Of a stretch of DNA of 33,060 bases, positions 13,853 to 25,328 are shown piece after piece. This stretch comes from Magnetococcales bacterium DC0425bin3. GTDB lineage: Bacteria > Pseudomonadota > Magnetococcia > Magnetococcales > DC0425bin3. The notes below the pieces were generated by a model. It made no database searches and was not told the DNA's origin. It saw nothing but the letters and a program-made list of their open reading frames with translations. The translations under genes were made by a program, and so were the position numbers. The stretch covers positions 1 through 33,060 of the forward strand of contig PEAP01000024.1 of assembly GCA_002753665.1 (NCBI GenBank). Reading direction: 5' to 3'. Each line of letters begins with the position of its first letter. The first letter of the stretch is position 1.

Positions 13853-14839
13853 ATGGCGAACCACGACAGCGGCTACAAGCAGATCTTCAGCCATCCTGAG
13901 ATGGTGCGGGATCTGCTGCGGGGGTTCGTCAAGGAAGCCTGGATCGAACAACTCGATTTCGCTACCCTGGAAAAGGTCGGCGGCAGCCATGTCACCGACG
14001 ATCTGCGGGAGCGCATGGACGATGTCGTCTGGCGGCTCCGCTGGGGGGCCGAGTGGCTCTACATCTACCTGGTCCTGGAGTTCCAGTCCACGGTGGACTG
14101 GTCCATGCCGGTGCGCATGGACATCTATGTCATGCTGCTCTACCAGGACTTGATCAGGGCCGGCCAGGTCAAACAGGGCGATAAACTGCCCCCCGTGCTG
14201 CCCGTCGTGTTGTACAATGGCAACCCGGAGTGGACGGCATCCCTGGAGGTGGCGGACCTCATCGCCCAGGCTCCCGTCGGCCTGGATCGCTACCGCCCCC
14301 GGATGCGGTATCTGCTCATCGACGCAAAACGCCTCGGGCAGGCCGATCTCGCCCTGGACCGCAATCTGGCGGCCGCTCTGATCCGTCTGGAGAAAAGCCC
14401 CACCCCGGAGGATCTGCGGACCGTGGTCCGCGAGCTGATCGACTGGTTGAAAACTCCCGAGCAAACCAGCCTGCGCCGGGCCTTCGCCGTCTGGCTCGGC
14501 CGCGTGCTGCTGCCCAGGAAGCTTCCCGGACAACGGGTGCCGGAAGTCGCGGACTTGCAGGAGGTGGACACCATGCTGGCCGAAACCGTGCAGGAATGGA
14601 CCAAACAATGGCAGGCGGAAGGCTGGACCAAGGGCTGGACGGAAGGCCGGCAGGAAGGCCGGCAGGAAGGCCGGCAGGAAGGCGAGGCCGCCCTCTTGCT
14701 GAGGCTGCTCCAACGCCGTTTCGGCCCATTGCCCGTCCGAATTTCCGACAGGATTGTCGCCGCCAGCCCGGAAACCGTGGAGCAGTGGTTCGATCAGGCT
14801 CTCGACTCCCCTTCCCTGGATGAGGTCTTCAGGGAATAG
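13853..14839 (+). CDS. Rpn-family PD-(D/E)XK nuclease with DUF4351-like C-terminus
   Basis: 328 residues from ATG 13853, chosen because the pseudogene copy at 14862 starts with the same MANHDSGYKQIF after unrelated upstream sequence. The N-terminal nuclease domain (PF04754, once called transposase_31) carries MDDVVW with Asp57 and LEFQS with Glu76 and Gln78, the D...ExQ form of the PD-(D/E)XK site seen in E. coli RpnA-E. Those proteins are DNA endonucleases that promote RecA-independent recombination. A Gln/Glu/Gly-rich linker follows, with three 12-nt repeats (14646-14681) coding for GRQE. The last ~60 residues resemble DUF4351. It is the only intact Rpn copy of four traces in the window and lies 80 nt after hicB. 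Confidence 0.88.
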   Translation: MANHDSGYKQIFSHPEMVRDLLRGFVKEAWIEQLDFATLEKVGGSHVTDDLRERMDDVVWRLRWGAEWLYIYLVLEFQSTVDWSMPVRMDIYVMLLYQDLIRAGQVKQGDKLPPVLPVVLYNGNPEWTASLEVADLIAQAPVGLDRYRPRMRYLLIDAKRLGQADLALDRNLAAALIRLEKSPTPEDLRTVVRELIDWLKTPEQTSLRRAFAVWLGRVLLPRKLPGQRVPEVADLQEVDTMLAETVQEWTKQWQAEGWTKGWTEGRQEGRQEGRQEGEAALLLRLLQRRFGPLPVRISDRIVAASPETVEQWFDQALDSPSLDEVFRE

Positions 14840-14861
14840 TATCGCGGCAGGGGAATCATGC

Positions 14862-15500
14862 ATGGCGAACCACGACAGCGGCTACAAGCAGATCTTCAGC
14901 CATCCTGAAATGGTGCGGGATCGTTGCAGGGATTCGTCAAGGAGGCCTGGATCGACCAGCTGCGTTTCGATACCCTGGAAAAGGTCAGCGGCAGCCATGT
15001 CACCGACGATTTGCGGGAACGCATGAACGATGTCATCTGGCGGCTCCGCTCTGATCCGTCTGGAGAAAAGCCCCACCCCGGAGGATCTGCGGACCGTGGT
15101 CCGCGAGCTGATCGACTGGTTGAAAACTCCCGAGCAAACCAGCCTGCGCCGGGCCTTCGCCGTCTGGCTCGGGCGTGTGCTGCTGCCCAGGAAACTTCCC
15201 GGACAACGGGTGCCGGAAGTCGCGGACTTGCAGGAGGTGGATACCATGTTGACCGAATCAGTGCAGGAATGGACCAAACAATGGCAGGCGAAAGGCTGGA
15301 CCAAGGGCTGGGCAAAAGGCATGGGGGCAGGACGACAGGAAGGCGAGGCCACCCTGTTGCAGCGCCTGTTGCACCGACGCTTCGGGTCCCTGCCCGGCTG
15401 GGTGCCGGAAAGACTCCATTCCGCCGACCAGGCCACCCTGGAATCATGGGGTGACCGGGTGCTGGAGGCCCACACCCTGGACGACGTGTTCAGGGAATAG
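14862..15500 (+). pseudogene. Rpn-family nuclease pseudogene (copy 2)
   Basis: A tandem copy of the preceding gene, starting 22 nt after it. It has two lesions. A one-base loss near 14920 shifts the frame after MVRD, leading to a stop at 15024-15026. Compared with copy 1, 335 nt are also missing at about 15050, joining RMNDVIWRLR to ALIRLEKSP. The join is at CCGCT, which is present at both ends in copy 1 (14038-14042 and 14373-14377). The loss removes Glu76, Gln78 and most of the nuclease core. The C-terminal half (15030-15500) is open, in the same frame as the start codon, and could still be translated as a 156-residue piece with the EG-rich linker and DUF4351-like end. Confidence 0.85.
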
Positions 15501-15590
15501 AGAATATTCTGTCTGGACTCTCGGCAGAGGATTCCATCGCATTCGCTTCAGGTGTATCATGACTCTCCACCATACACACAGGAGAAACTC

Positions 15591-15785
15591 ATGCGCACCA
15601 ACATCGTCATCGATGACACCCTGATGACCAACGCCTTGAAGGCGACCGGATTGAACACCAAACGGGAGGTGGTGGAAACCGGCCTGCGGCTGCTGGTGGA
15701 GATGAAACAGCAGGAGGAAATCCGCAAGGCTCGGGGAAAACTGCACTGGGAAGGCGATCTGGACAGCTTGCGGAGCGCCCGGTGA
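15591..15785 (+). CDS. vapB: VapB-type antitoxin
   Basis: 64 residues from ATG 15591, placed 7 nt after a CAGGAGA ribosome-binding site; an upstream in-frame ATG has none. The N-terminus (MRTNIVIDDTLMTNALKATG) is the ribbon-helix-helix type of VapB antitoxin (DUF2191-like), with TKREVVETGLRLLV as the second helix. The C-terminus (RGKLHWEGDLDSLRSAR) is the toxin-binding tail, ending in the WEGDL motif usual for this subgroup. It overlaps vapC by 4 nt (GTGA), so the two are translationally coupled. The pair looks intact, unlike most other toxin loci in the window. Confidence 0.92.
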   Translation: MRTNIVIDDTLMTNALKATGLNTKREVVETGLRLLVEMKQQEEIRKARGKLHWEGDLDSLRSAR

Positions 15786-16180
15786 CCCTGGTCGACTCAT
15801 CGGTCTGGATCGATTATTTCAATGGCCGCATCACGGCGGAAACAGACCTCCTTCATGACCTGTTGAAGCGGGAACGTATCCTGACTGGAGATATCATCCT
15901 CACAGAAGTTCTCCAGGGCTTCCGAAACGATGCAGACTTCCAACAGGCCAGGACGTTCCTTTCTCGCCTGGAGTTCCGGGAAATGCTGGGCTGGAATGTG
16001 GCTCTGCACAGCGCCGAAAATTATCGGTCGTTGCGCAAGCGTGGCATAACCGTGCGCAAGACCATCGACCTTTTCATAGCCAGCTTCTGTATCCTGGAAG
16101 GACATGCCCTGCTCCATGCCGACCGCGATTATCAGCCCTTCGAAGAATACCTGGGGTTGGTGGTATCAAGGCCGGATTGA
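15782..16180 (+). CDS. vapC: VapC PIN-domain ribonuclease toxin
   Basis: 132 residues starting at GTG 15782 within the vapB stop region. The four acidic residues of a PIN site can be placed: Asp5 (LVDSSVWIDYF), Glu42 (IILTEVLQGF), Asp96 (TIDLFIASFC) and Asp114 or Asp116 (LLHADRDYQPF). Toxins of this family cleave tRNA or rRNA when released from VapB. Length and motifs are complete, and nothing suggests inactivation. It is followed by 45 nt and then the convergent hicB of the second HicAB locus. Confidence 0.93.
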   Translation: MTLVDSSVWIDYFNGRITAETDLLHDLLKRERILTGDIILTEVLQGFRNDADFQQARTFLSRLEFREMLGWNVALHSAENYRSLRKRGITVRKTIDLFIASFCILEGHALLHADRDYQPFEEYLGLVVSRPD

Positions 16181-16225
16181 TGGTTGAAACCGGGAACTGG
16201 GGAATACAGTCACCGCATCACGCTC

Positions 16226-16558
16226 TCAGGAATTGACGGCGCGTTCAATGGCGTCGGTCACGAACTGGTTGAGGCTCTTGCCGGTGGCGTCGGCCATGGA
16301 TTTGGCCCGGGCATGCAGGTCCGGGGCAACCCGGGCCATGATCTTCCCGGAAAAGGGCTTTTCGGGTTTCTCACCCCGAGCGGCGCAGGTGTCCAGGTAG
16401 AAGTTCACCGCTTCCTGGAAAGCTTGGCGCACCTCTGCCACCGATTCACCATGGAAGGTGATGATCGGCTTGATCCCGGCGACGCGGCCAACGAAGCATC
16501 CATCCTCATCGCTGTATTGGATCCGGGCGGCATAGCCTTTGTGCATCATGGGATTCAT
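16226..16558 (-). CDS. hicB: HicB antitoxin of the second HicAB locus
   Basis: 110 residues. The N-terminal HicB domain (about 1-60) reads YAARIQYSDEDGCFVGRVAGI and then ITFHGESVAEVRQAFQEAVNFYL. The C-terminal part (about 68-108) is a ribbon-helix-helix-like segment (KIMARVAPDLHARAKSMA, SLNQFVTDAIERAV). That differs from the helix-turn-helix HicB at 13344 and puts the two loci in separate subfamilies. Its ATG overlaps the hicA stop by 4 nt. The N-terminal start at either MNPMM methionine is possible. The gene converges with vapC with no obvious terminator between them. Confidence 0.9.
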   Translation of the reverse strand: MNPMMHKGYAARIQYSDEDGCFVGRVAGIKPIITFHGESVAEVRQAFQEAVNFYLDTCAARGEKPEKPFSGKIMARVAPDLHARAKSMADATGKSLNQFVTDAIERAVNS

Positions 16559-16809
16559 GGTGTGACTCCGATCCGTTCCAGAAATTCACGGGCCGCCCGG
16601 ACCTGGTAGGGCTTCGCCTCCTTCCCCGGATGGGGACGGTGGAAGTCTGCCCTCTGGCTTTTCAGCCTGAACCCGACCCGTGACCCGCTGCCTTCGATGA
16701 CCTCGGCCCCGAGAGCCACGAAAATCGCCTCAATCCGGTCCCACCGCAGGGTGGTGGGGACCGGCAGCGAGAAAATGGCTACCAACGTCTTTCGGTGGCG
16801 GCTATTCAT
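16555..16809 (-). CDS. hicA: HicA-type toxin of the second HicAB locus
   Basis: 84 residues. The sequence SRHRKTLVAIF, then DRIEAIFVALGAEVIEGSGSR and FHRPHPGKEAK is the HicA variant that pairs with RHH-type HicB. The His in FHRPHP takes the place of the GSH histidine of the classical form. It comes first in the operon, the normal order for hicAB. The ATG at 16809 has no good ribosome-binding site. A 15-nt perfect palindrome (16820-16834) begins 11 nt upstream of it and probably serves as operator. The gene appears intact. Confidence 0.88.
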   Translation of the reverse strand: MNSRHRKTLVAIFSLPVPTTLRWDRIEAIFVALGAEVIEGSGSRVGFRLKSQRADFHRPHPGKEAKPYQVRAAREFLERIGVTP

Positions 16810-16819
16810 GTGGATATGC

Positions 16820-16834
16820 TAGCAATTATTGCTA
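16820..16834. promoter_or_regulatory. Perfect 15-nt palindrome, likely hicAB operator
   Basis: TAGCAATTATTGCTA is a perfect inverted repeat around a central T, in an AT-rich patch immediately before the second hicA. HicB proteins with DNA-binding C-termini repress their own promoters through such palindromes. The role is inferred from position. Confidence 0.6.
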
Positions 16835-16889
16835 TCAACAGGAAAGGCGTTCCGCCGAGGTATTCTGTGTTGAGCGACAATTATTCTGG

Positions 16890-17248
16890 CAGGAAGCTTC
16901 CCGGACAACGGGTGCCGGAAGTCGCGGATTTGCAGGAGGTGGATACCATGCTGGCCGAAACCGTGCAGGAATGGACCAAACAATGGCAGGCGGAAGGCTG
17001 GACCAAGGGCTGGACAGAAGGCATGGAGGCAGGACGGCAGGACGGCAGGACGGCAGGACGGCAGGACGGCGAGGCTACCCTATTGCAGCGCCAGCTGCAA
17101 CGACGCTTCGGGTCCCCTGCCCGGCTGGGTGCCGGAAAGACTCCATTCCGCCGACCAGGCCATCCTGGAATCATGGGGTGACCGGGTGCTGGAGGCCCAC
17201 ACCCTGGACGACGTGTTCAGGGAATATCCTTTTCCGCAGGTCGGGTGA
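16890..17248 (+). pseudogene. C-terminal fragment of an Rpn-family nuclease (copy 3)
   Basis: From AGGAAGCTTCCCGG at 16891 the sequence follows copies 1 and 2 closely (KLPGQRVPEVADLQEV, then EWTKQWQAEGWTKGW), but nothing of the nuclease domain precedes it. Within the EG-rich linker five copies of an 8-nt unit (AGGACGGC) lie at 17031-17070. A one-base C insertion near 17115 (four C where copy 2 has three) shifts the frame. The stop codon after DDVFRE has become TAT, so the frame runs on to TGA at 17248. It has no start codon of its own and is not expected to make a product. Confidence 0.85.
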
Positions 17249-17273
17249 CGGCACGGATCCAGAGCGGTTGATA

Positions 17274-17290
17274 TTGGCACATTCCTTGAT
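17274..17290 (+). promoter_or_regulatory. Sigma-54-like promoter sequence before the FHA gene
   Basis: TTGGCAC at 17274-17280 followed after five bases by TTGAT at 17286-17290 resembles the -24/-12 element TTGGCAC-N5-TTGC. The essential GC at -12 is GA here, so the match is imperfect. It lies 43 nt upstream of the ATG at 17333. Confidence 0.25.
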
Positions 17291-17332
17291 AGAACCAGGC
17301 CATCGCCACTCTCGATCCACGGGATCCCTGCC

Positions 17333-17818
17333 ATGCCCCAGCTCATCACCACCGCCATCGGTTCCTCCCGCCTGCCCCTCGGGCTGCCCGGTCTGACAGA
17401 CCCCCGCCATTGGGAGGCCTTCATGGAAACCGGGGACCTGGACATGGCGTCCTTCCCCTGGCCCAGCCCCTTGTTGGGGTTCCCCTCCCCCACCGTCCGG
17501 CTGATCCTGCGCTCCAGGGGCCAAAAACGGGAACTGCGCCCCGGCAGCGGCTGCCTCACCGTGGGACGGGATCCCCACAACGATTTCGTCATCCCGGGAA
17601 CCGAAGTCTCCCGCATCGAACATATCCGCTGCGACATCCGCGACGGCTGGGTCCTCCTCTGGGACCGCAGCACCAATGGCAGCTATGTGCTGGACGATTC
17701 CGGCCAGGAGACCTTCCTGCACCGGGAACGGATGCCCCTCAGCGGCTCCGGCCGCATCAGCCTGGGCTGCCCCCTGGAACAGGCCAGCCAGGTGATCCAT
17801 TACCGGGTGGAAGGGTAA
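17333..17818 (+). CDS. FHA-domain protein
   Basis: 161 residues. The first ~50 residues have no known motif. From about 55 to 150 an FHA domain is seen: a first strand (VRLILRS), GRDPHNDFVI with Gly78-Arg79, VSRIEHIRCDI with Ser93, Arg94 and His97, and DRSTNGSYV with Asn115. FHA domains bind phosphothreonine peptides. The spacing SRxxH is one residue longer than the usual SRxH, which could weaken phosphopeptide binding. No kinase, phosphatase or secretion gene lies nearby, so the partner is unknown. A later start at Met31 is possible. The gene converges with 17882-18307 on a shared hairpin. Confidence 0.8.
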   Translation: MPQLITTAIGSSRLPLGLPGLTDPRHWEAFMETGDLDMASFPWPSPLLGFPSPTVRLILRSRGQKRELRPGSGCLTVGRDPHNDFVIPGTEVSRIEHIRCDIRDGWVLLWDRSTNGSYVLDDSGQETFLHRERMPLSGSGRISLGCPLEQASQVIHYRVEG

Positions 17819-17820
17819 CG

Positions 17821-17852
17821 AAAAAGGGCCTCTTCTCTTCGAAAAGGCCCTT
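17821..17852 (-). terminator. Hairpin terminator between convergent genes
   Basis: An 8-bp perfect stem (17824-17831 with 17845-17852) closes a 13-nt loop. Read on the minus strand it ends in a run of five T, two of them in the stem, which suits termination of the 17882-18307 gene. On the plus strand the stem directly follows the FHA gene stop but has no T tract. Confidence 0.65.
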
Positions 17853-17881
17853 GGTCAAGGCAGGGTATCCAACAGCGGGGC

Positions 17882-18307
17882 TCAAACCTTCAAGTCCACT
17901 GTCGGGGAATCGGCCTCCCGGGCATGAACCGCCTCGGCGGTCTTCCCGGCGCCGGAACTGGCCGCCACCACCCCGAGCAAAAACTCCTCCGCCTTCTGCC
18001 GGGTCTCGTTCATCCGCTCCCGGGCTTCCACGGCCGCCCGCTCCACCTGGGACGATTCTTCCTCCCGGGCTTCACCCAGGGGGGACCGTTGGGCCGCGTC
18101 CCGTTGTTTCTCCCTGGCTTCGGCCTGGTCCCGTTTCTGCGTATCCCGTTTCGCGACCTCCCGCAGGGCCGCCCGCTCCACATGCCGGGCTTCCAGCTCC
18201 CGACCGTCGTTGGTCGTGATATCGTGAATGGCCCGCTGCATGGAAGCCTGGTCCTGCAGGGGATTGGCCACCCCGAACCCGTTGACTCCTTGCAGAGTGT
18301 TGATCAT
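17882..18307 (-). CDS. Small charged helical protein of unknown function
   Basis: 141 residues from ATG 18307, which follows a GGGAGACGG ribosome-binding site; an upstream in-frame ATG at 18361 has none. I do not recognise the family. The N-terminus (MINTLQGVNGFGVANPLQD) is uncharged and flexible. From about 25 to 110 the protein is rich in Arg, Glu, Ala and Gln and predicted almost fully helical, with coiled-coil character. A less polar stretch (EEFLLGVVAASSGAGKT) follows near 115-130. No signal peptide or membrane segment is present. It lies between the ligA end (80 nt away) and a terminator hairpin, and could be a separate unit or the upstream neighbour of ligA on the opposite end of the operon. 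Codon use looks like that of its neighbours. Confidence 0.7.
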   Translation of the reverse strand: MINTLQGVNGFGVANPLQDQASMQRAIHDITTNDGRELEARHVERAALREVAKRDTQKRDQAEAREKQRDAAQRSPLGEAREEESSQVERAAVEARERMNETRQKAEEFLLGVVAASSGAGKTAEAVHAREADSPTVDLKV

Positions 18308-18386
18308 CGTCCGTCTCCCTTGCAAAAGGGTTCCTTCTGGTATGTTTATCGGCCGATCCACCAGGAGACATAAGCTTTTTTGCCAA

Positions 18387-22863
<4,477 letters not shown>

Positions 22864-22895
22864 GACGGGCCTTCTCCAGAATCGCTGCTGTCTTG

Positions 22896-22959
22896 ACCGT
22901 GGAAGTCGCGCTGCGACTTCCAGCGGAGGAAGGTGGAAGGAGACTTCCCCCATCCATCG
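22896..22959 (-). repeat. Two-hairpin structured repeat, copy B (thiC leader)
   Basis: Second copy of the element at 10031-10094. The first hairpin (22901-22909 with 22913-22921) has nine perfect pairs and a 3-nt loop. The second pairs 22935-22939 with 22944-22948 around GAGA. Its near end is 32 nt upstream of the thiC ATG, almost the same position as copy A relative to its gene. Two pairs differ from copy A by changes on both sides of the stem. Confidence 0.7.
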
Positions 22960-23030
22960 AGATTTGGGTTGCGGGACTGATTGGCCCCTGACGGAATTTC
23001 GTCATTCTCCGGCCGCTCCCGCCGCTTGAC

Positions 23031-23036
23031 AAGGAG
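23031..23036 (+). promoter_or_regulatory. Strong ribosome-binding site for the TTG start of ygfZ
   Basis: AAGGAG lies nine bases upstream of TTG 23046. No ATG or GTG in the frame is better placed, so it decides the start. Confidence 0.75.
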
Positions 23037-23045
23037 TTTTTCACC

Positions 23046-24098
23046 TTGAGCCTGCACATCGACCATCGGAATCCCGGCATCCACTGGATCGACGACCGGG
23101 GCCAACGCACCCCCGGCCATTACGGCGACCCTGCGGCGGAACGCGCCGCCCTGGCCAGCGGCTGCGCCCTGATCGACCTGTCCCACGGCGGGGTGGTGGC
23201 CCTGGCCGGGGCGGAACGGATGAGCTTCCTGAGCGGTTTGATCACCAATCAGATCAAGGAGGTCTCCCCGGAACGGTCCCTCTACGCCGCCCTGCTCAGC
23301 CCCCAGGGGCGCTTCCTGTGGGACTTCACCCTGGTCGCCCTGGGGGAAGAACTGCTGCTGGTCACCGAACCCGCCCGGGTGGCGGCCCTGGTGGAACGGT
23401 TGCATATGTACAAGCTGCGCGCCAAGATCACCATCACCGATGCCAGCCAGCGGTTCGGCCTGCTGGCGGTGGCCGGCCCCGCGGCCGGCGCGGCGATGGC
23501 CGCGGCCTTCCCCGGCCAGATCACCGCCGAGGCCGCCCCCGGCGCCACCCGGGCCCCGGCAGGGGAGGTCCGCCTGTGGCGCGACCCCCGCCATCCGGCC
23601 TTTGGCTGGCGCCTGCTGGCGCCGGCGGCCGAGTTGGACGCTTACTGGTCACGGTTGGGGGAACGGATCCCCCCCGCCGGTTTCCTGGCCTGGGAGGATC
23701 ACCGCATCGGCCACGCCCTGCCCCGGGGCGGCGCCGACCTGATTCCCGAGCAGACCCTGCCCCTGGAAGCGGGTTTTCTGGAACTGAACGGCGTCAGCTT
23801 CACCAAAGGCTGCTATGTGGGTCAGGAGACCACCGCCCGCACCCATCATCGGGGCACCCTGAAACAGCGGCTGCACCAGGTCTCCTTCCCCCCCGGGGCC
23901 GCCCTGTCTTGCGGCCTGACCGTCACCACCCGCGGCGGCGGAAAGGAGGTGGGCACCCTCACCAGCCTCTCCCCCCAAGCCGACCGGGGCCTGGGGCTGG
24001 CCATTCTGAGGCGCTCCGATGTCACCGGCGGGGCCGCCCTGGAAGCGAACGGCGTGGCGCTGGCAGCCCACAAACCAGACTGGGCCACCTGGGAATAG
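23046..24098 (+). CDS. ygfZ: YgfZ/GcvT-like folate-binding protein
   Basis: 350 residues beginning at TTG 23046. The signature KGCYVGQE at 254-261 identifies the YgfZ family, folate-dependent proteins that support repair or assembly of certain iron-sulfur enzymes such as MiaB. The N-terminal part has the GcvT-like pattern (ALIDLSHGGVVALAGAERMSFLSG, LYAALLSPQGRFLWDF). The protein ends in a beta-barrel domain. It is transcribed away from thiC, and the 182-nt gap between the two starts holds the divergent control region, including the thiC leader repeat. The next gene lies 117 nt downstream, so cotranscription is uncertain. Confidence 0.92.
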   Translation: MSLHIDHRNPGIHWIDDRGQRTPGHYGDPAAERAALASGCALIDLSHGGVVALAGAERMSFLSGLITNQIKEVSPERSLYAALLSPQGRFLWDFTLVALGEELLLVTEPARVAALVERLHMYKLRAKITITDASQRFGLLAVAGPAAGAAMAAAFPGQITAEAAPGATRAPAGEVRLWRDPRHPAFGWRLLAPAAELDAYWSRLGERIPPAGFLAWEDHRIGHALPRGGADLIPEQTLPLEAGFLELNGVSFTKGCYVGQETTARTHHRGTLKQRLHQVSFPPGAALSCGLTVTTRGGGKEVGTLTSLSPQADRGLGLAILRRSDVTGGAALEANGVALAAHKPDWATWE

Positions 24099-24215
24099 GG
24101 CATGGAGTTTTTTCCATTTGAAAAATGCTCAGGATAGGCGCACATTCCTTTTGATACTAGGCGAAAAAATGCCGTTCCCCCCATCGTTCCCCCCCACTCC
24201 GACATTCGGTCGACC

Positions 24216-25328
24216 ATGAACACAGCCACTGTCCCCACCCCATTGCCGCCGCTGGCCTTCGGTGACCATGTCCTGCCCATCCCCATCATCCAGGGAGGCA
24301 TGGGCATCCGGGTGTCCGCCCACAAACTGGCTTCTGCCGTGGCCAACGCCGGCGGCGCCGGCGTCATCGCCACCGTGGCCCTGTCCCTGGCCTCGCGATA
24401 CTACCAGAAGGGCAAGGATTACTATAAAGCCAACATCAAGGCCCTCATCGACGAATTGAAATGGGCCCGGGAAATAAGTCCAAAGGGCATCATCGGCACC
24501 AACTGCATGGTGGCCATCCGGGATTTCGAGGCCATGGTGCGCACCTCGGTGGAGAACGGCGCCCAATTCATCATTTCCGGCGCCGGCCTGCCCCTGCGGC
24601 TGCCGGAGTTCGCCGCCGCCAATCCCCACACCGCCCTGATCCCCATCGTCTCCTCCCTGCGGGCCGCCAAGCTGATCGCCAAACGCTGGCATAACCTTTA
24701 CAAACGGCTGCCCGACGCCTTCGTCTTCGAGGATCCCAACACCGCCGGGGGCCACCTGGGGGTCTCCTCCCGCAATCATCTCTTCCTGGAAGAATATTCC
24801 CAGGATCGGGTGGTCCCGGAACTGGCCGAGTGGTCCCTGAAGAGCTACAGCGACGAAATCCCCATCATCACCGCCGGCGGCATCTGGGATCGGGAGGATA
24901 TCGACCATGCCCTGGATCTGGGCGCCAAGGGCGTGCAAATGGCCACCCGCTTCATCTGCACCCACGAGTGCGACGCCGCCCAGTCCTACAAGGACGCCTT
25001 CCTCAACGCCAAGGACGGCGACGTGGTGATCGTCGATTCCCCCGCCGGCCTGCCGGGCCGAGCCCTGGCTTCGCCCTTCACCCACACCCTGTTCCGGGGC
25101 GGGGAAGTCGAGGCCAAATGTTTCGCCGCCTGCCTCAGCGAATGCCGCTGCCGGGACGAGGAGCTGACCTTCTGCATCGCCAAGGCTCTCCACAACGCCC
25201 AACAGGGCAACCTGAAGGAGGGACTGGTCTTCACCGGCACCAACGCCACCCGCCACTCCCGGATGATGCATGTCCAGGAGATCTTCGACGAACTGAACGG
25301 CCCCCCCGCCGGCCGCCGTACACCCTAG
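24216..25328 (+). CDS. Nitronate monooxygenase-family flavoprotein
   Basis: 370 residues of the 2-nitropropane dioxygenase/NMO TIM-barrel family (also home to FabK). FMN- and phosphate-binding motifs are visible: PIIQGGMGIRVSAHKLASAV, IGTNCMVA, FIISGAGLPL, EDPNTAGGHLG with the catalytic-type His, PIITAGGIWD and GAKGVQMATRF. A C-terminal cysteine-rich segment (CFAACLSECRCRDEELTFC) and a preceding FICTHEC are unusual and could hold a metal or iron-sulfur cluster. Members of this subgroup are rarely characterised, so the substrate is not assigned. Its TAG stop shares one base with the GTG start of the next gene. The 117-nt upstream gap shows no firm promoter. Confidence 0.85.
   Translation: MNTATVPTPLPPLAFGDHVLPIPIIQGGMGIRVSAHKLASAVANAGGAGVIATVALSLASRYYQKGKDYYKANIKALIDELKWAREISPKGIIGTNCMVAIRDFEAMVRTSVENGAQFIISGAGLPLRLPEFAAANPHTALIPIVSSLRAAKLIAKRWHNLYKRLPDAFVFEDPNTAGGHLGVSSRNHLFLEEYSQDRVVPELAEWSLKSYSDEIPIITAGGIWDREDIDHALDLGAKGVQMATRFICTHECDAAQSYKDAFLNAKDGDVVIVDSPAGLPGRALASPFTHTLFRGGEVEAKCFAACLSECRCRDEELTFCIAKALHNAQQGNLKEGLVFTGTNATRHSRMMHVQEIFDELNGPPAGRRTP

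Noticed and set aside
22864-23045. TPP riboswitch expected upstream of thiC
   Set aside because: The conserved CUGAGA and the other invariant boxes could not be found on the minus strand.
24099-24215. Possible promoter or terminator (ATGGA...TCCAT stem, TTGAAA, TTGATACT) between ygfZ and the NMO-like gene
   Set aside because: The stem is only 5 bp and the promoter boxes do not have acceptable spacing.
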